Shown in pieces: positions 6,634 through 8,901 of a stretch of DNA of 8,901 bases. Every line of letters begins with the position of its first letter. Position 1 is the first letter of the stretch. The DNA is from Campylobacterota bacterium (GTDB taxonomy: Bacteria; Campylobacterota; Campylobacteria; Campylobacterales; Sulfurovaceae): NCBI GenBank assembly GCA_013153675.1, contig JAADEA010000049.1:1-8901 (forward strand), read 5' to 3'. The translations under genes and the position numbers were made by a program. The notes under the pieces are model-generated. The model saw only the letters and a program-made list of their open reading frames with translations, was not told where the DNA came from and ran no database searches.

Positions 6634-7207
6634 AGAGATAGTTTTACGTATAAAAGATTTAACGTTTGGGTACTCTAGAGATAAACTTTTATTTAAAGAT
6701 TTTAATTTAGAGTTAAAAAGAGGGGAGTTGGTCTCTATTGTAGGAAGGAGTGGGATTGGAAAATCGACTCTTTTTGAGTTGATTGCTAATAATTTAAAGC
6801 CAATAGAGGGTGAGATTGAGGTTGGAGAGATTGGTTGGATTTTCCAAGACCCATATAGCTCTTTTCACCCTAGCTACTCTATCTTATCTCAGATTTTAGA
6901 GGTGGCTAAAGATAAAGAGTATGAGAGATATCTATCAAATTTATCTTTAAGCAAAGATTTGTTACACTCTTTACCTCACGAATTAAGTGGTGGTCAGCTT
7001 CAGCGATGCTCAATCTTAAGAGCTCTTCTAATGAAACCTGATATTTTGCTTTGTGATGAGCCAACAAGTGCATTAGATAATATTGTTCAGCTTGAGACAA
7101 TGAAATTGATTGTATCTTTGCTTGATAGGATGGGAGTTTTATTAATTACTCATGATTTAGATTTGGCTAAATGGGCTTCTGATAGAATAATTACTTTAGA
7201 GAGCTAA
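6611..7207 (+). CDS. Compact ABC transporter ATP-binding protein, peptide/nickel-type Q-loop
   Basis: A 198-residue cytoplasmic ATPase with every catalytic motif: Walker A GRSGIGKST at 45-53, Q-loop FQDPYSSFHP starting at 78, signature LSGGQLQR at 125-132, Walker B ILLCDEP at 145-151, D-loop SALD at 153-156 and switch His181 in LITHD. The FQDP.SS..P segment is characteristic of the oligopeptide/dipeptide/nickel importer group (OppD/F, NikD/E). The protein is much shorter than those (usually 250-330): only 47 residues separate Gln79 from the signature serine, and the C-terminal extension is absent. No permease or binding protein is next to it, so the substrate is unknown. The start overlaps proA by 23 bp; an ATG two codons later (6617) is equally possible, and neither has a clear ribosome site, suggesting coupling. 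Two nt separate it from the outer-membrane protein gene. Confidence 0.88.
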   Translation: MEMDKQDKEIVLRIKDLTFGYSRDKLLFKDFNLELKRGELVSIVGRSGIGKSTLFELIANNLKPIEGEIEVGEIGWIFQDPYSSFHPSYSILSQILEVAKDKEYERYLSNLSLSKDLLHSLPHELSGGQLQRCSILRALLMKPDILLCDEPTSALDNIVQLETMKLIVSLLDRMGVLLITHDLDLAKWASDRIITLES

Positions 7208-7209
7208 TA

Positions 7210-8901
7210 ATGAAAAGAGTGGTATTTATCCTTTTATTGGCAGTTAGTTTTTTATGTAGTGCCTCAATAGAAAATAATAGTAGTGGTGAGAAAAAGAAGG
7301 AGTATATTTTACAAATTGAGGGGCTAAACTTCTTGGATGAAGAGGATTTAGCTAAATATGTTGGAGCTAAAAATGAGGGAATCTTTTGGAAAAATAAGTT
7401 TGTAATTACTGAGGATATATTAGATTCGCTAGAGTCTACAATAAAGAGCTATTTGCAAACCAAGGGATTTTTTAAATCAAAAATAAAGATTATCAAAGAG
7501 GGTAATATTGTTAGGGTTATAATTGATGAGGGAGAGCCTATTAGGGTTAAAGATATTAAGATAGAGAGTGATTTTGATGTTAATGATTTAATAGAGTTTA
7601 AAAAGGGGGATATATTTTCTGCTGATAAGTTTTTGGAGATAAAAGATAATATTGCTAATAGACTCTTAGAGAGTGGATATTGTAAGTATGATTTAGATAC
7701 TAAAGCCTATGTTGATATAGAAAAGCTTACGGCAAAGTTGGTCTATAAGATAAAAAAGAATAAGGTCTGTTATTTTGGAAAAGTAACAATTGAAAAGTAT
7801 CCTAAAGATATAAAAAAAAGGGTGATATTATCGCGTTTAAAGTTTAGAAGAGGGGATAGATTTAGTATTAAAAAGATTAAAGATAGCTATCTTGCTCTTA
7901 ATAAACTTGAGACCTTTGCTAATATTAAAATAGCGTATGATTTGGAGAACTCAGGCTATATTGTAGATACTAATGTCTCTTTAGAGAAGAGAAAAAAGCT
8001 AAAACGCTACTTGTTATCAATTGGAGTAGATAGTGAGATAGGATTTAGAATTAAAGGGGAGTGGGAGAAGAGAAACTTTTTGGGAAATGCTCAAAAATTT
8101 AAGGTAAGAGCTCAACTCTCTAAAGATTATAAGAGTTTTGAGACGCTATTTTTTTCTCCAGCTCTTTTATCAATTGAGAAGAGATATTTAGATTTTTATC
8201 TAGATAGTGGATATTCTAAAAAAGAGACAGATGCATTGGAGGAGAAGAAGTTTTTTATAAATAGCTATTTATATTGGGAAGAGGATAATTGGCAAATTAA
8301 AGGGGGGCTTGCTTTAGAGAGGCTAAATATCGACTTATATGAGAGTATGCCATCTATTATTGGGGGTAATTTTTATCTTTTATATCCTTATATAGATATT
8401 ATATATGATGGGAGAGATGATAAGTTAGACCCTAAAAATGGATTTTATTTTAGAGGATATATGGAGTATGGGATGTCTTCAGATGAGGGGGGAGTTGGAT
8501 ATATAAAATATCTATTAGAGGCTAGAGCAATTAAGAGTTTTGGAGAATTAACTCTAGCAGCTGTTGGGAAAGTTGGCTCTATTCATGAAGTTACTGGAAA
8601 TCTACCAGCTAGTAAGCTATTTTTGGGAGGAGGGGTCTTTAGCAATAGAGCTTATGGAAAAGATAAAATAGGGGTGGTTACCTCAAGCACCTCTTTTTTA
8701 CCAATTGGTGGAAAGAGTATGTTAAATCTTCAGTTAGAAGCAGACTATAAAATCTATAAAAAGATATATGGAGCAATCTTTTTTGACTCTACAATGATTA
8801 GTGCAGAGGAGTATACATTTAAAGGTGATAGGATTGATACATTAGGATTTGGAATAAGGTATAAAACACCAATTGGTCCAATAAAGGTTGATGTGGGGTT
8901 T
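7210..8901 (+). CDS. tamA: TamA-like Omp85 outer-membrane assembly protein, 3' end beyond the window
   Basis: An open frame of 564 codons runs off the right edge. A signal peptide (MKRVVFILLLAVSFLCSAS, cleavage near 18-19) is followed by about 240 residues that divide into three POTRA-like units (about 33-108, 110-183, 186-262), then a beta-barrel from about 268. Barrel landmarks are EWEKRNFLG at 284-292, DGRDDKLDPKNGFYFRG at 400-416, the loop-6 segment GGGVFSNRAYG at 473-483 and TPIGPIKVDVGF at the edge, which in E. coli TamA lies about 25 residues before the end. Three POTRAs plus length near 590 fit TamA and not BamA, which has five. TamA works with TamB in outer-membrane protein insertion; a tamB gene could follow. 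The VRGY/IRGY signature of the family reads NRAY here, keeping the Arg. The Cys pair 158/187 could form a disulfide. Confidence 0.87.
   Translation, partial: MKRVVFILLLAVSFLCSASIENNSSGEKKKEYILQIEGLNFLDEEDLAKYVGAKNEGIFWKNKFVITEDILDSLESTIKSYLQTKGFFKSKIKIIKEGNIVRVIIDEGEPIRVKDIKIESDFDVNDLIEFKKGDIFSADKFLEIKDNIANRLLESGYCKYDLDTKAYVDIEKLTAKLVYKIKKNKVCYFGKVTIEKYPKDIKKRVILSRLKFRRGDRFSIKKIKDSYLALNKLETFANIKIAYDLENSGYIVDTNVSLEKRKKLKRYLLSIGVDSEIGFRIKGEWEKRNFLGNAQKFKVRAQLSKDYKSFETLFFSPALLSIEKRYLDFYLDSGYSKKETDALEEKKFFINSYLYWEEDNWQIKGGLALERLNIDLYESMPSIIGGNFYLLYPYIDIIYDGRDDKLDPKNGFYFRGYMEYGMSSDEGGVGYIKYLLEARAIKSFGELTLAAVGKVGSIHEVTGNLPASKLFLGGGVFSNRAYGKDKIGVVTSSTSFLPIGGKSMLNLQLEADYKIYKKIYGAIFFDSTMISAEEYTFKGDRIDTLGFGIRYKTPIGPIKVDVGF

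Noticed and set aside
6906..7100. Minus-strand open frame of 64 codons
   Set aside because: It is antisense to the signature and Walker B region of the ABC ATPase and has no motif or ribosome site.
8302..8307. G6 run in the tamA-like gene as a contingency tract
   Set aside because: It is too short for slippage-based switching typical of Campylobacter, and the frame is intact.

Overview
The window looks like a piece of a Campylobacterota (epsilonproteobacterial) chromosome. Three things suggest this: a G+C content of roughly one third (estimated by eye), almost exclusive use of AGA/AGG for arginine and TTA/TTG for leucine, and the order folD then the signal peptidase I gene, a pairing known from Campylobacter. 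The genus cannot be named from sequence alone. Packing is extremely tight. The only gene-free stretch is the 61 bp between the divergent genes at 4848-4908. There are no RNA genes, insertion sequences, CRISPR arrays or phage genes.

Layout. (1) Left, plus strand: the 3' part of a KamA-family radical SAM aminomutase gene, open to the left edge, overlapping by 4 bp a gamma-glutamylcyclotransferase-fold gene. (2) Centre, minus strand: a four-gene operon folD - lepB - M50 site-2 protease - rpiB, with junctions of 1 nt, a 4 bp overlap and 9 nt. Its last gene runs tail to tail into the cyclotransferase gene, with the two stop codons sharing one TTAA. (3) Right, plus strand: a second operon with a small c-type cytochrome, proA, a compact ABC ATPase and an Omp85/TamA-like outer-membrane protein whose last residues lie beyond the window. 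The two central operons fire divergently from the 61 bp spacer, which carries a perfect TATAAT for the minus strand overlapping a TATTAT for the plus strand.

How the genes relate. folD (one-carbon metabolism), rpiB (pentose phosphate) and proA (proline synthesis) are housekeeping metabolism. lepB and the M50 protease form a plausible functional pair: signal peptide removal, then cleavage of membrane-embedded remnants. The cytochrome and the TamA-like protein are exported envelope components. The aminomutase/cyclotransferase pair is the least understood part: the aminomutase keeps the radical SAM cysteines and PLP lysine, but lacks the acidic residues that select lysine and the C-terminal zinc cysteines of the classical enzyme.

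The strongest signal beyond the genes is compositional. The tetranucleotide GATC does not occur once in 8,901 bp. Codon choice steers around it: all eleven Asp codons that precede a codon starting with C are GAC although Asp is otherwise almost always GAT, while AAT before C is freely used. This points to long-standing selection against GATC, for example by a restriction system.
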